A stretch of DNA of 64,000 nt from Dolomedes plantarius (taxonomy: Eukaryota > Arthropoda > Arachnida > Araneae > Dolomedidae): NCBI GenBank assembly GCA_907164885.2, contig OU015494.1, positions 224,501 to 288,500 on the forward strand. Direction: 5' to 3'. How positions within the stretch are numbered: position 1 is the first letter of the stretch; every line of letters starts with the position of its first letter. The notes below the pieces were generated by a model. That model saw only the letters and a program-made list of their open reading frames with translations, ran no database searches and was not told the DNA's origin. Below, one piece after another: positions 54,350 through 64,000 of the stretch. Made by a program: the position numbers and the translations under genes.

Positions 54350-55302
54350 ATATTAATTTTAAAGGTGTCCATCTCAACAACTGAAAAGCAAAGCTTTTTG
54401 TCTTTAATTTTTGTGCTCGATATTGTGATTGCTGACCAACAAAAATATTTCGCAGGTAAGTAAACTTGATATTTTTTCTTTTTGAGCGGTTAGCGGTTAG
54501 AAATTGAAATAATATATTTATGGTTTGACATTTGTTTTTAAAAAAAGCTAGGATTCATTACTTAATTCCATTTTAAAGGTTTTTATTTTATTTTGCAAAT
54601 GTTAAACATATACAACAGAAACAAGTGTAAACTTGAATTTTTGAACTGCATCACCTTATTTTTTTAACAGGTACGTGAAATATGGCAATTCAGAAATCGG
54701 GAAAATACGATTTTTTTTATTAAAGAAAATGTACGGGGAATTGTATTTAAAATATGAACAAAATTAAAATAAAATCGATTTGGAACGTTTCTTTGCAAAA
54801 GTCAATCTTTATCGAGAAACAGCTTAACTTACATTGCGCCATTTTTATAAGTTCTTTACGAAAAGAACCTCATTTTTTTACAGATGTCTGATAAACGTAA
54901 AAAGTTTTCTGGGGCCCAATACAGAAAAAGAAAACTTTAAAAGAAGAATTAGTAAAGAAAGCTTGTGGTTCATTAAAAACATTTTTAATCACAGCAAGAT
55001 CGCATGAGGCGCCATCAAGCTCCAGAGATACAAATGTGACGGAGACCGAAATCACAAACCCCAAGGAAGATGTTTTAATCGCAGAACCAACTCTTGAAAC
55101 CATTGAAACCGTGACCAAAGATCATGAAGATTTTCTTCATCTTTCTTATAAACATGATGTTTATAAGGATCCTAGCTGTTGGCCTTCCGTACTATCTGAC
55201 AAAATTAAATTAACTTTAGTAGAGTTAGGCCCTACCCAACTTACAGAAGCGGATCTAAACTTTCCTGTAAATAAAGATAACAGAGGTTTCTCATTGTTAT
55301 GA
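54350..55302 (+). pseudogene. ZMYM-type hAT transposase, first exons, truncated
   Basis: A noncoding exon ends at the donor 54455. The acceptor TTTTTTTACAG places the ATG at 54884 at once. Coding reads MSDKRKKFSGAQYRKRKL, then a one-base shift near 54938, then ELVKKACGSLKTFLITARSH. 55036-55302 carries YKDPSCWPSVLSDKIKLTLV and NFPVNKDNRGFS, conserved before the TTF zinc finger in ZMYM1/DUF4371-type hAT proteins. The catalytic part is missing: coding stops where an LTR begins at about 55329. A domesticated host gene is less likely, given the lesion. Confidence 0.65.
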
Positions 55303-55323
55303 GGGGTACCAGAGATACCCCTT
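55303..55323. other. Perfect 7-bp stem-loop at the truncation point
   Basis: AGGGGTA and TACCCCT pair around a 7-base loop, 5 bp before the LTR. Confidence 0.6.
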
Positions 55324-55328
55324 TGCGT

Positions 55329-56172
55329 TGTGTAAATTTAGGGAGGTGAACTCCAAAGAGAACTATGCGTTTATAAATAAAAATAACAACATTTATTATA
55401 CAATATTTTACAAGAAAAGTTCGGGTTTACATATTATATTTAAGATCTTGGCTATACATATTTTTAACCGAATTAGGGCATACTTCATCCGCTTCCTGCG
55501 GCATAACCATTACGGGTCGAGTGAAATAAAAGTCTCGTAATCTCTCAAAAGGCATGAGCACTATTTAGAGGAGGAAATTATGACCAACCTGGGGAGTTTT
55601 GATAAAACAGCAGAGCATGGCATCGTTGAGGCACTTCTACAGGAGGAGGCTTTAGGCATCGGGCTGAAATTCATGTGGCCCTTCACTGGCGGAGGCAACA
55701 GGATTCGGCGCTGGCGGTTGAAGACGGACATCTCGCCATTTTACGGGGGCGTCTTTTCTTCCCAGGCTCTCTTCGCAGCTCGCTACCTCAAATCGCTCTC
55801 TCGCTCTCCCTCCGAACGTCGTTTCTCCCACACTCGGGGCTCCCACAATCTTCATTATAACTCCTCCCCAGGATAGTTATTCACGTAAATTTATTGCCTC
55901 TTCGAGTTTTTTATTCGAAGGGCAGGATGCTCTGACATTCCCATGGTTGACCCACGTGGTACGCTTATTTCCAAGAAAATTGGAAGTCCGTTGAATTTCC
56001 TGGAATTTCTTTCCCCCGTCCTGAGGAATTCAGGGGGTGCGATGTTTCTTGGAAAATTGGTGCAGTTCCAATATGGCCGTTTTATGCCCCGTAATCGTGT
56101 TGGAAGAACAAAATGGCTATAACGTTGGAAGGAGTTCAAAATGTCCAAATTGTGGATCCTTCACAACAATCA
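55329..56172 (-). repeat. Probable 3' LTR of the minus-strand gypsy element
   Basis: On the minus strand a polypurine tract (GAAAAGGGGGGGGGGAG, 56174-56192) is followed by TGATTGTTGTGAAGG, and about 844 bp later the sequence ends AAATTTACACA with AATAAA-rich sequence before it. The partner LTR would lie outside the window, so this rests on position and form only. Confidence 0.5.
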
Positions 56173-56192
56173 CTCCCCCCCCCCTTTTCTAG

Positions 56193-57317
56193 GCGTGCTG
56201 GCACGCCACAGTCTGTAGGGGTTGAAGGACGGATTGGCTCCATTCGCTTCAGCAAAATAGACTCCAACTGCACAAAAGTCACACTGGCAGTAAAAAATCA
56301 TGAATGACATCACTTGTAAAAGTTCAGGAGTTCAAAATCTCCCCTTATAGTGCTGCAAGTTTTACTGATTTAAAAAAAATTTCAAAATTTATAAAGTTTT
56401 CTTTAAGCTTACATTAACTCTGACCAACATTAACTAATATCATAGAAAATGGTATGCATACCCTGTAAAACAAATAATAACAAAATAGTGGCTCGATCAA
56501 CACATGTGATCAGAGATTAAAATGTAAAGAAAAGGTTATCTTACAGAAATAGAAATCTCTACGCTAAAATCGTACAGAAAAGATGAAATTTTCAAAAACG
56601 TTGGCAAATGTGCATAATCGCCATTATGTGTTTAACTCGCGGAAAGAGTAAAAATGTTCTCTTTTCCTTGCGCTGCCATTTGTGTGAAACATATAATGTG
56701 CTATCGATGCATTCAATAATAATAGTATTAATAATGATAATAATAATAATAAAACACAATACACGCTAATCTTTTAATAATAATATATATATTTTTTTAA
56801 TTTAAAATTTTTCTTTTTTTTATTTATTTATTCATTTCCCAACGAAATTGACCAAATTTTGCTCTATCATCAGATTTGTACACTGAAACATCGTCAAATT
56901 GAATTTAAACTATGCGCACAAATGAACCCACGACGCAAATTCTAAAGTCTGCTAAGTTTCCTAAAAAAAAATTATATAGATATCTCATAGCAATATAACA
57001 GAAGACGAAGAGTTAAGAGAGACAGAAAAAAAAACTTATTTTTGCCAAAATAAAACTTAACCGAAAGGAGCAAAAAACTTGAAAAAAATACCTGAAAAAA
57101 TACTTGGAAAAATTTACTTGTTACAACTCGATTTTCAGAAGCCCATCGTTAATACCATATAGTTGATCAGATTATATGTGAAAAACGGATGAGTTCGTCA
57201 AACTGAGCCTACCCATGTACGCAGCCACTGGTCAGACAATTTTTGAGAATGGCCAGTTCTCAAAACCGTCTTTCCGTGACTCCAACCCGCGAGGCGGGAG
57301 AAAAAAAAATTTGTAGT
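56193..57317. other. Gypsy 3' region, no coding seen
   Basis: 1.1 kb, AT-rich, with an (AAT)n-like run near 56725-56790. No env-like frame supported. Confidence 0.45.
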
Positions 57318-57660
57318 TTAGGTTTTTGGGGTTCGCTGTCGAAGAAAATATCTAGTTTGAATAAAAAGCGTTTTTGACTGATGGGTTGCCCCCCGAAGAT
57401 TAGATAGTTGCGAGACCGTCTGCTCATTGTTCTGATTCTCCTTTGGCGGAACATTAGCGACCTGTTCCTGTGTCAACTGCGCTCCCCGCGACTGTTGGCA
57501 AGGTTCGAAATATTCGTCATAGGGGAAAAAATTCTCTTCCTCATTTTGGGGGGTCATTTCCGAGAACGGGGAAAATGTATCCTGCGGGTCCTCGCGAATG
57601 TTACCGGTTATCGTGTCCTTTGGACGCAAGTGCTCTCGTCGCTCAGGCAATTCGTATATT
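57318..57660 (-). pseudogene. Gypsy pol C-terminal tail
   Basis: About 110 residues, acidic and Gln/Asn-rich: LRPKDTITGNIREDP, QVANVPPKENQNNEQT. I recognise no domain. Its place after the linker and before the LTR suggests the end of pol beyond integrase, with the enzyme domains between it and 57670 deleted. Confidence 0.45.
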
Positions 57661-57669
57661 CGATTGATA

Positions 57670-57983
57670 TTACAATTTATTTCCGTAGCGTATGGGTCCG
57701 CGATTAGCCGTAATTTGTAAGTGTGGGGCGTAAGGCGATTCGTATGGGCTCCAATTAATAGGATAAGGGTGGTTCAGGTGAATTTCGGGTTTGATAATTT
57801 CAGACGCTCCCAGTGTATTCATATTCTTTGAAAATACGTCCGCGTATTTCAGAAGAGTTTCCTGCAAATCCTCTTTTTGTTCGTGCGGCAAATGATTTAG
57901 ATTAAAATCGGTGACTTGCAGTTCCTTTCGCCGAATCTCGGCTACCGTGGATATAGAGTTCATGTGTTGTACTTCCCGATTTC
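57670..57983 (-). pseudogene. Gypsy pol linker before reverse transcriptase
   Basis: The frame reads FNLNHLPHEQKEDLQETLLK, YADVFSKNMNTLGASEIIKP and INWSPYESPYAP, the conserved region that leads into gypsy reverse transcriptase. Downstream the palm should follow but the frame ends at 57670 after unrelated codons. A deletion of the enzyme core is therefore likely near 57700. Confidence 0.75.
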
Positions 57984-58219
57984 TTAAACCCGTATCACAC
58001 TGAAGAATTTGGTGAAACTTTAAGCTTTTCGTCAAGCATTTCTCCTCACGGAGTGTCTGTGAAGGGTTGCTGGAGTTTCACAAACGGATTCGCAAACCGA
58101 AGCGGACGGGTTACCGTACCAATCCTGTTATCGACCATTAGGCTTTAGGCATAGCATACAAATTTCTTAGCGCATGTACTACGAATCGATTGCTCAGTCG
58201 GACATAACCTATTCAAATC

Positions 58220-60059
58220 ATGGCTCCATCCAATTTTATGAGCATATCATCAAAAAAAACGATATGTGCTACAATAATTTGCCTTACAGCAGCATTAATT
58301 GCAAGAAGAAAAAAATCTGAAAGAAAAATTTGGACAAGGGAATGGTTGAAAAAAAGAAATAATCTAGGATGTTATGAGAATTTGATGAGGGAACTGGCAC
58401 TTCAGGTAAGATATTTTCTTTCAAATTTTGCTAGAATTAATAAATTATTATAGAAATAATATTTATAGAATTTTTATGCAGAATATTTTACCCTTCTTTA
58501 AGTCCCCTAAAAGAGGATTATTTCTTTTTCCCCCAACTGTTTGGTTTTAGTGAAATGTTTGAAAAGGTTGCTGTAATAACTTGCTCATAGAAATTTTCTA
58601 TACATGAAATACAATTATGAAAAATTAAACATATCTGATTTTTTTAATACTAGGATACTGAAGGCTATAGAAGGTGGATTAGGATGGATACAGCATCTTT
58701 TGAGTATTTACTTCAAAAAGTATCACCTTTGATACAAAAAAGAAATACACAAATGAGAGACAGTATTCCTCCTGGTGAACGTTTGGCACTCACTCTCAGA
58801 TATTTAGCAACAGGTAAAGATATAGACTTTTTATAAACATTGCTTTTTTTTTAATCTTAATATTGATATTAAAGACTAGTACAAGATTATCATTATCATG
58901 ATTTAATGAATCTGATGGGCAGGACTGTAGAATATAAACACAGTTGCATACAATAAAGTATAAGTAGGATTAATTATTTTAGGTAGTATAAATATGGTCG
59001 ATACTAACATACACATGTACTTTTACATATTCTAGTGTATTTCGGTTTTAATACTTTGATTTATATAATATATATTATGGCAATCTATTTTAATCAAATT
59101 TGTTGCTGATCGATAATTACCCCAGAAGTGACCAAGTTGGTCACACAAAATCTATAATCATGAAATTGACAAATGTATTTGCATTAAAATAAACATTTTA
59201 TTATGTGGGTGCTTACTGTGCAAAAATTGAAAATATTATATTTGATAGTTAATTAATATAATATAGTAGACTCTCTTTAATTCGCAAGCACCTATAATCC
59301 ACACATCATAACAGATGTAAACATTGAAATTTGATGTTAAGTTTCAATGCCAATCATTGACAATTCAATAGCTAGCATGTAAAAATATATATTGTGACAT
59401 TTTTTTAAAAATCATTAATTGTATATTTAAATAAATTCAAATAAAATCATTGTACAATATTTATTATAATATTTCTGTTATTTTAATTTGTCATTAATTG
59501 TAAAAAAAACTGTTGATTGGTTTTACTTACAATTTTCAAAACATAAACAATAGAATGACCTATAATCCACACTAGCATTGGTCCCAAGCTGTGTCGATTA
59601 CAGAGAGCCTACTGTAATTAGATGTTAGATTTGGCATGTTAGGCACATTAGAAACTGATGTTTTATTGTTTATGTTTTCTGTACTATTCTGTTTTGAACA
59701 AAATTACTATGACAGATCTTTAGATGAAAAAATACACCTATGGATCATTAAAAGAGAACTGCTAAAATGTTTTTCTTTTAAGCATTACCTGTATCTGATT
59801 CTTTACTGACAGTATTTATCTTTATTTTTCAGGTGAAACGTGGCAATCATTAAGTTTTCACTTTCGCATTGCTCAAAACACCATTTCTGGAATCTTGCCA
59901 CTAGTATGCAAGGCAATTTTTACAGTTTTAAAAGATGATTATCTAAATTGCCCCAGTAATGAAACTGAATGGAAAGCATTAGCTGCTGACTTCAATAGAA
60001 TGTGGAACCTGTTCCATGGCAAGAGCAAATGTGCAATTTACATTGAATTTAATTTTTAA
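58220..60059 (+). pseudogene. Harbinger transposase, three exons, lacks catalytic core
   Basis: Exon 1 58220-58405 ends KRNNLGCYENLMRELALQ at donor CAG|GTAAG. Exon 2 58654-58813 starts after TACTAG and reads YRRWIRMDTASFEYLLQKVS and GERLALTLRYLATG. Exon 3 59833-60059 reads TWQSLSFHFRIAQNTISGIL and DFNRMWNLFHG, then a stop. Phases agree at both junctions. In HARBI1-type proteins the next residues lead to the first catalytic Asp (G-x-x-D-G-K-H). That part and all after it are absent here. The second intron, about 1 kb, has no coding. Confidence 0.82.
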
Positions 60060-60726
60060 TAAATGTACCTTGTTCAAAGTTAAGATTGAAAATTTTTTTG
60101 TTCTGTATAACTTGTAAATAATAACTACACTGGTTTCAATTATGAAAACAGCATACGAAAACTTAGTCTCAAAAGAGGGGTTAGAACGACCATTATTATT
60201 TTATGTTAGAACATAACTTTGCCAAGTACCAAAATAATTTGATTTCTTTTTTTCTGTACCCATATAAATTGGGTTACCCATATGGATCTGATCTTTTGTG
60301 GTACAAATGGAAAGATTAGTTTCTAGCAACATTCTTAGCACAAAAAAGTGTGAAATAAAAAAAATTCAGATAAATTACATTCATATTTTAGTACAGCTCA
60401 TATTCAAAATATTAGAATAATTACATTACATAAAATACTAACACAATATTAAAAAAATGGACATCTGCGAAAAGGTTAACTCTCAGATATATCAATAAAT
60501 TTTGGAATAGTATCATAAATAAATAAATGGAAAATAATTTCTTATTACTTTTTCTCAGATATTATAATTTTTTGAATCTGAGCTGTATGCTACTGCTATA
60601 TATTTTTCAAATGCCAAAATACCTATAAATACCAGTTATATGCAACATACCAGCTATTTGTAAAATTAAATTATGGTCAACGAAATCAATGAAATGAAAC
60701 ATGAAGTAAAAAATTTATTTAAAAAA
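60060..60726. other. Harbinger interior, no gene
   Basis: AT-rich spacer between the convergent genes. Confidence 0.5.
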
Positions 60727-62256
60727 TTATTTATTATTCAAGTCTGCTATGCAATATTTATTGATAACACCTTGGATTTCAACTCTTGCCTTTTCTTTTA
60801 AGTTTACATCTTTTAAACTTTTAAATGTACATCTCAGATAATTAAAAAAGGCATCATCGACATTGTCTTTATCCTCATTTATAGATGCCATTAATTTCTT
60901 GACTTGCTCCAACGTGCTGGATATTTGCTTATCCACACTTTCCCCCTTTTTTTTAGGGGGAATTAATGAAGTTTCCATCACTTTCCTTTTATTGGTCTGG
61001 GGGCTATTCATTACTGCATTTTCATTGACTGCAGTAACCGATTCTTGGGTAAATTCCCCAAATTCACTTTCTGTATCCTGTAAAAAATAGACATTAAAAT
61101 GGAATATTGAAATGTAATAATAAATTAAAAAATGAGAGCTGTGATCAGGGTTCCAAAATATCGAAAATATCCGATATTTTGATATATATCCAATATTTTC
61201 AAAATTGTCAACTTATTGCTGATGATAAATATTTACAGATTTAATACAACTTAAACACCAATACATATTACACATTATATATAAACTAATATAAAACATT
61301 ATTCTAATATAAAATAGTACTTAATTTTATATATATAATTATAAATAAAATATTTTTTTTTCTTTTTTTTAAAGCACTCGTAACAAAATTTTAAGTTAAA
61401 CATTTTTCTCTTTCAAAACACAAATTATAAAACTCTCAAATTTTAAGAATGTTTTATTTCTTTAACAAAACTTTAAACACAAAATGAAATTTATTTATTT
61501 TTGTTCAAAAATTTAAACAAAAATGTAAGTGTTATTATTGTTGTTATTCAGTTGCATGTAAACTGAATGTTTACTATCATAAGTGATCCATAAGTTCGTA
61601 AATTTAGCTTACCATAAATACTAGTGTCAGTACAGTAAATCAATGCAACCACAATACTTAAAATCTTAGCATTAAAAATATCTCTTGCATTATTGAACAA
61701 TAATGATAAAGCAGGGTAGACTATTAATGGCTTTCAATACAATTAACTTTGTTAAATAAGAAGTTATTACTACATGATTAAAAATTCTGATTGATTGTTT
61801 TCCGAATACAGAAAAAAAAATTGTAACTTGTTTCAGTGCAATATCCTATGCACGAAGATTATTTCTGTTGACAAACATTGGCGAAGTTTGGCGATAAAAA
61901 TGACAATTGATATGAATCCATATCAATGATCCGAAAAGTTCCGAAAGATCCACAATTAAATAGAATTATTTTGAAATTATATCAAACGTGGCAATACTAT
62001 AAATAATTATTAAGTTGTTACGGATAAGAAATGTATAAAAGACATGCAAAATCTTACTTACCGCTAGTAAAAGAAGATTGGTAATGAGGCCATTTCTCAC
62101 TCATTATCTCCCCTATCTCTTTACAAGTCAACCGCTTTAACGTCCTGTTCTTGTAACTGTAATGACTGTGGTTCCACAGATTTCACGAATTGTAACTTCG
62201 TCGATGAAATAATTTAAAATTTCTTCTTTAGTCCACGGATCCGTGTTGGCGGCCAT
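60727..62256 (-). pseudogene. Harbinger MADF/Myb-like partner gene, two exons visible
   Basis: Exon 1 starts at the ATG at 62256 (MAANTDPWTKEEILNYFIDE). A frameshift near 62175 is followed by YKNRTLKRLTCKEIGEIMSE, a MADF/Myb-SANT-like domain, up to the donor at 62061. The last exon, 61077-60727 after TTTTTTACAG, reads ESEFGEFTQESVTAV, NKRKVMETSLIPPKKKG and AFFNYLRCTFKSLKDVNL, like a BESS-type C-terminus. The two exons do not match in phase, so a middle exon is missing or not recognised. In this superfamily the partner helps carry the transposase to the nucleus and DNA. Confidence 0.7.
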
Positions 62257-62501
62257 ATTTTATTCCTTGCTCGATCGCGAGTCACGTGAGCCAAAAACCT
62301 GCCCTGCTATTGGACAATTATGTGCAACACAAGCTTTTCGTGAAACTTTTCCCATGTAGAATGGGAAAAGTTGCAGATAAAGATTGATAGAAAAACACTC
62401 TATCACACAGTATTTTAGTGCAACAGTTGCAGGTAGAACAGGTTTAGTGAAACAGTTGCGCTAAAAGCTTGTGCTAAATCTTTAGTGTGATACGGGCATT
62501 A

Positions 62502-63300
62502 GATTCGATGGGTTATCATACTGCGATATGGGGTCAAATTCCCCGACGGTTGTTCTTTTGTTGAGTACTATCCTATTTTTTGTGTAATTAGAAATTAATA
62601 CTAGGTTATTATCTTCACCTCCACAATTGATAAAATTTGGGTGAACATAAATTTCATGTTTAAACTCCCGAGGGCGAAAACTTAATGACTGGTCATTATA
62701 GTAGTTATTCTAGCAGTTACTGTGTACCAAAATGGAATTATTAGGTTCTATGATTGCCTTTTCGGATATTCGAATGGAGTGAACTTGATTTGACGGCACC
62801 GAGGCTAAGGAATTATTTAGCGGTATTTGTATATCCCGTATCCTAAGTGTGTTATCATGAGTGTCCAAAATGACCTGATTTTTCTTCAGGAAATCAAAAC
62901 CCAAGATTCCAGAGAACTCCTGAGTGAAAGGCGCGGTCGTGACGTAAAACATTTGCCTAAAATGGTTGTTACCGATTTTAAATGGAATTTCCACGCAATT
63001 CGAGTACTTTAAATCGTTGCCAGTTAGTGTTTTGATTGCGACTGATCGAGATATGAATTTACACTTAATTATATGTCGTATTTCGTTGAACGTTTCGTAT
63101 GCCACGACGCTGACCGAAGCCTCTGAATCAATCAGAAAGGTGGCCCCTGTCTGGGTATTAAAATTCACGAAAACCGTAGGGAGTTCAAGGTTACCCCCTA
63201 AATTCGCGTTAGAGAAAATCCGTTCCGTTTTACCGCCTACATGATTGTTCGAAGTCCTTATTTCTTGTTCCTCCGTGAAGCTTTCAAATACCCGGGGAAT
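62502..63300 (-). pseudogene. Gypsy aspartic protease, active-site Gly replaced by Glu
   Basis: The frame is open from about 63300, upstream of the Met at 63168, through NLGGNLELPTVFVNFNTQTG to FLIDSEASVSVV, then ILGFDFLKKNQVILD. Retropepsins carry Asp-Ser/Thr-Gly; here Gly is Glu (GAG). The frame then meets a TAG near 62710 and resumes toward IVLNKRTTVGEFDP at 62560. It would process the polyprotein; the altered loop suggests it cannot. Confidence 0.8.
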
Positions 63301-63524
63301 AACATAGTGTTGACTTGAAATTCCCCTCCTTTCTATAAAAAATGACTTCTGTCCTGTCTGGAGTGATAATAACGCGGACCCCTCGTTCGTGTGTCCCGGT
63401 TTTGATGATAGGGATTCTTTCCCCCCGTTCTAACGTCCTGTGTTCGATCGTAACGGCGAGAGTCAGTCCTTTGTCCTGGGGAGTAAAAGGTTGTATTATG
63501 GGGTTGGTGATTTTGGCTGGTGTG

Positions 63525-63996
63525 TTACCTAATATAGTGTATGCAATTATGTAGAAAGTGGCTCGTTTGACCACAATAGAGGCAAATTCGGACATCGTTT
63601 ACGGACTGTGGAGTTGAATAAGAGTCCTCACTAAATCGCGGTTCTTTATTTTGCGGACGGTGGTTTTCTAGGTGCAAAGTATTTATTTCTTGCGTTACAG
63701 ACTCAATAATTTTTGTATTTTGTTCCTGCGGTATTCTTTGCATCTCGAGCAAGGCGGCAGTGTTGGGGTCAATTTGAGAACTCGAATTATTGGGCTCGGG
63801 CGTCGTTTGCATTGCTATTTCAACGCTTTGCGCATATTTGACTGCGTCGGCAAACGTAGAAGGGTTTAGTTTTAAAACTTCACGTTTCAAGTTATTATTT
63901 AGGGCGTCCAGAAATTTAGATAATTTTAACTTCTCGAGTATTTTAACCCCCTCGGCAGACGCGAAATCTACCTCTAGAAAATTTTGGGTGGCGGTT
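63525..63996 (-). pseudogene. Gypsy gag C-terminal part with zinc knuckle
   Basis: 63525-63890 reads KREVLKLNPSTFADAVKYAQ, the helical end of a gypsy capsid, a Gln/Pro-rich spacer, and one knuckle, CLYCGQTSHFLHNC. The frame is open upstream of the Met at 63890 to the window edge (LEKLKLSKFLDAL region). Gag forms the particle and binds RNA. A stop at 63525 and a frame change separate it from the protease. Confidence 0.8.
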
Positions 63997-64000
63997 GCAA

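Larger units (their letters stand above)
57987..62498. mobile_element. PIF/Harbinger transposon, two genes, internally truncated
   Basis: Ends AACCCGTATCACACTGAAGA and, inverted, TGCCCGTATCACACTAAAGA are flanked by TTA (57984-57986 and 62499-62501), the usual target. A transposase gene on plus and a MADF-type gene on minus converge, the classic two-gene plan. The transposase lacks its catalytic part. Confidence 0.9.
55329..64000 (-). mobile_element. Gypsy-type LTR element, minus strand, runs off the window
   Basis: From the right edge: gag zinc knuckle, protease, pre-reverse-transcriptase linker, then a gap where reverse transcriptase, RNase H and integrase should be, a C-terminal tail, and a probable LTR. 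A PIF/Harbinger element (57987-62498) splits it between protease and linker; the gypsy frame continues unbroken across that site. Confidence 0.8.

Noticed and set aside
63284..63595. 103-codon minus-strand frame between zinc knuckle and protease
   Set aside because: It is out of frame with both and has no motif; the spacer is probably read in other frames.

Overview
This is eukaryotic, AT-rich, intron-bearing DNA, and the window is almost wholly built of transposable elements nested in one another. No host gene could be supported. The repertoire is BEL/Pao and gypsy LTR elements, two kinds of RNase H-bearing non-LTR retrotransposon, mariner, Tc1, pogo, hAT and PIF/Harbinger transposons, and MITEs. 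It points to an arthropod genome. A chelicerate such as a spider is my best guess, from general resemblance of the protein families only.

Layout. 1-5046 is a non-LTR element (A1) that starts before the window. Its endonuclease is split by an 833-bp hAT MITE (790-1622) and its RNase H tail by a 425-bp insertion (4287-4711). A mariner follows at 5567-6867. 7065-12883 is an I/Nimb-type non-LTR element on the minus strand with a 14-bp target duplication. About 14230-25870 is a second, decayed A-family element (A2), split inside its reverse transcriptase by a complete BEL/Pao element (BEL-1, 18199-24192). Then come a Tc1 (26086-27642), a Tc1-derived MITE (27997-28480), a younger BEL/Pao element (BEL-2, 29381-35495, LTRs differing at 4 of 263 sites), a minus-strand Tc1 (36091-37310) and a pogo-like element (38919-40270).

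40530-47888 is a large inverted repeat whose arms carry ~130-bp tandem units. A gypsy-type element (41551-45843) sits in the left-arm array. Its integrase lies upstream of the reverse transcriptase, and its 5' region is an array of short stem-loops. Tandem ~190-bp repeats follow (47925-49225), then an LTR fragment, mariner debris with its own MITE, two abutting TTAA-flanked MITEs that house a second hAT/BED MITE (52414-53285), and the first exons of a ZMYM-type hAT transposase with a TATA box and introns (54240-55302). The last 8.7 kb is a minus-strand gypsy element running off the window (gag zinc knuckle, protease, pol remnants). It is split by a 4.5-kb PIF/Harbinger element (57987-62498) with an intron-containing, truncated transposase and a MADF-type partner gene.

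How it works together: each layer dates the one beneath it through target-site duplications. Nearly every coding region is broken by frameshifts or lost catalytic residues, so I see no element that looks autonomous. The most unexplained structures are the stem-loop array at 42025-42840, the palindrome arrays at the ends of the two hAT MITEs, and the large inverted repeat with tandem arms.
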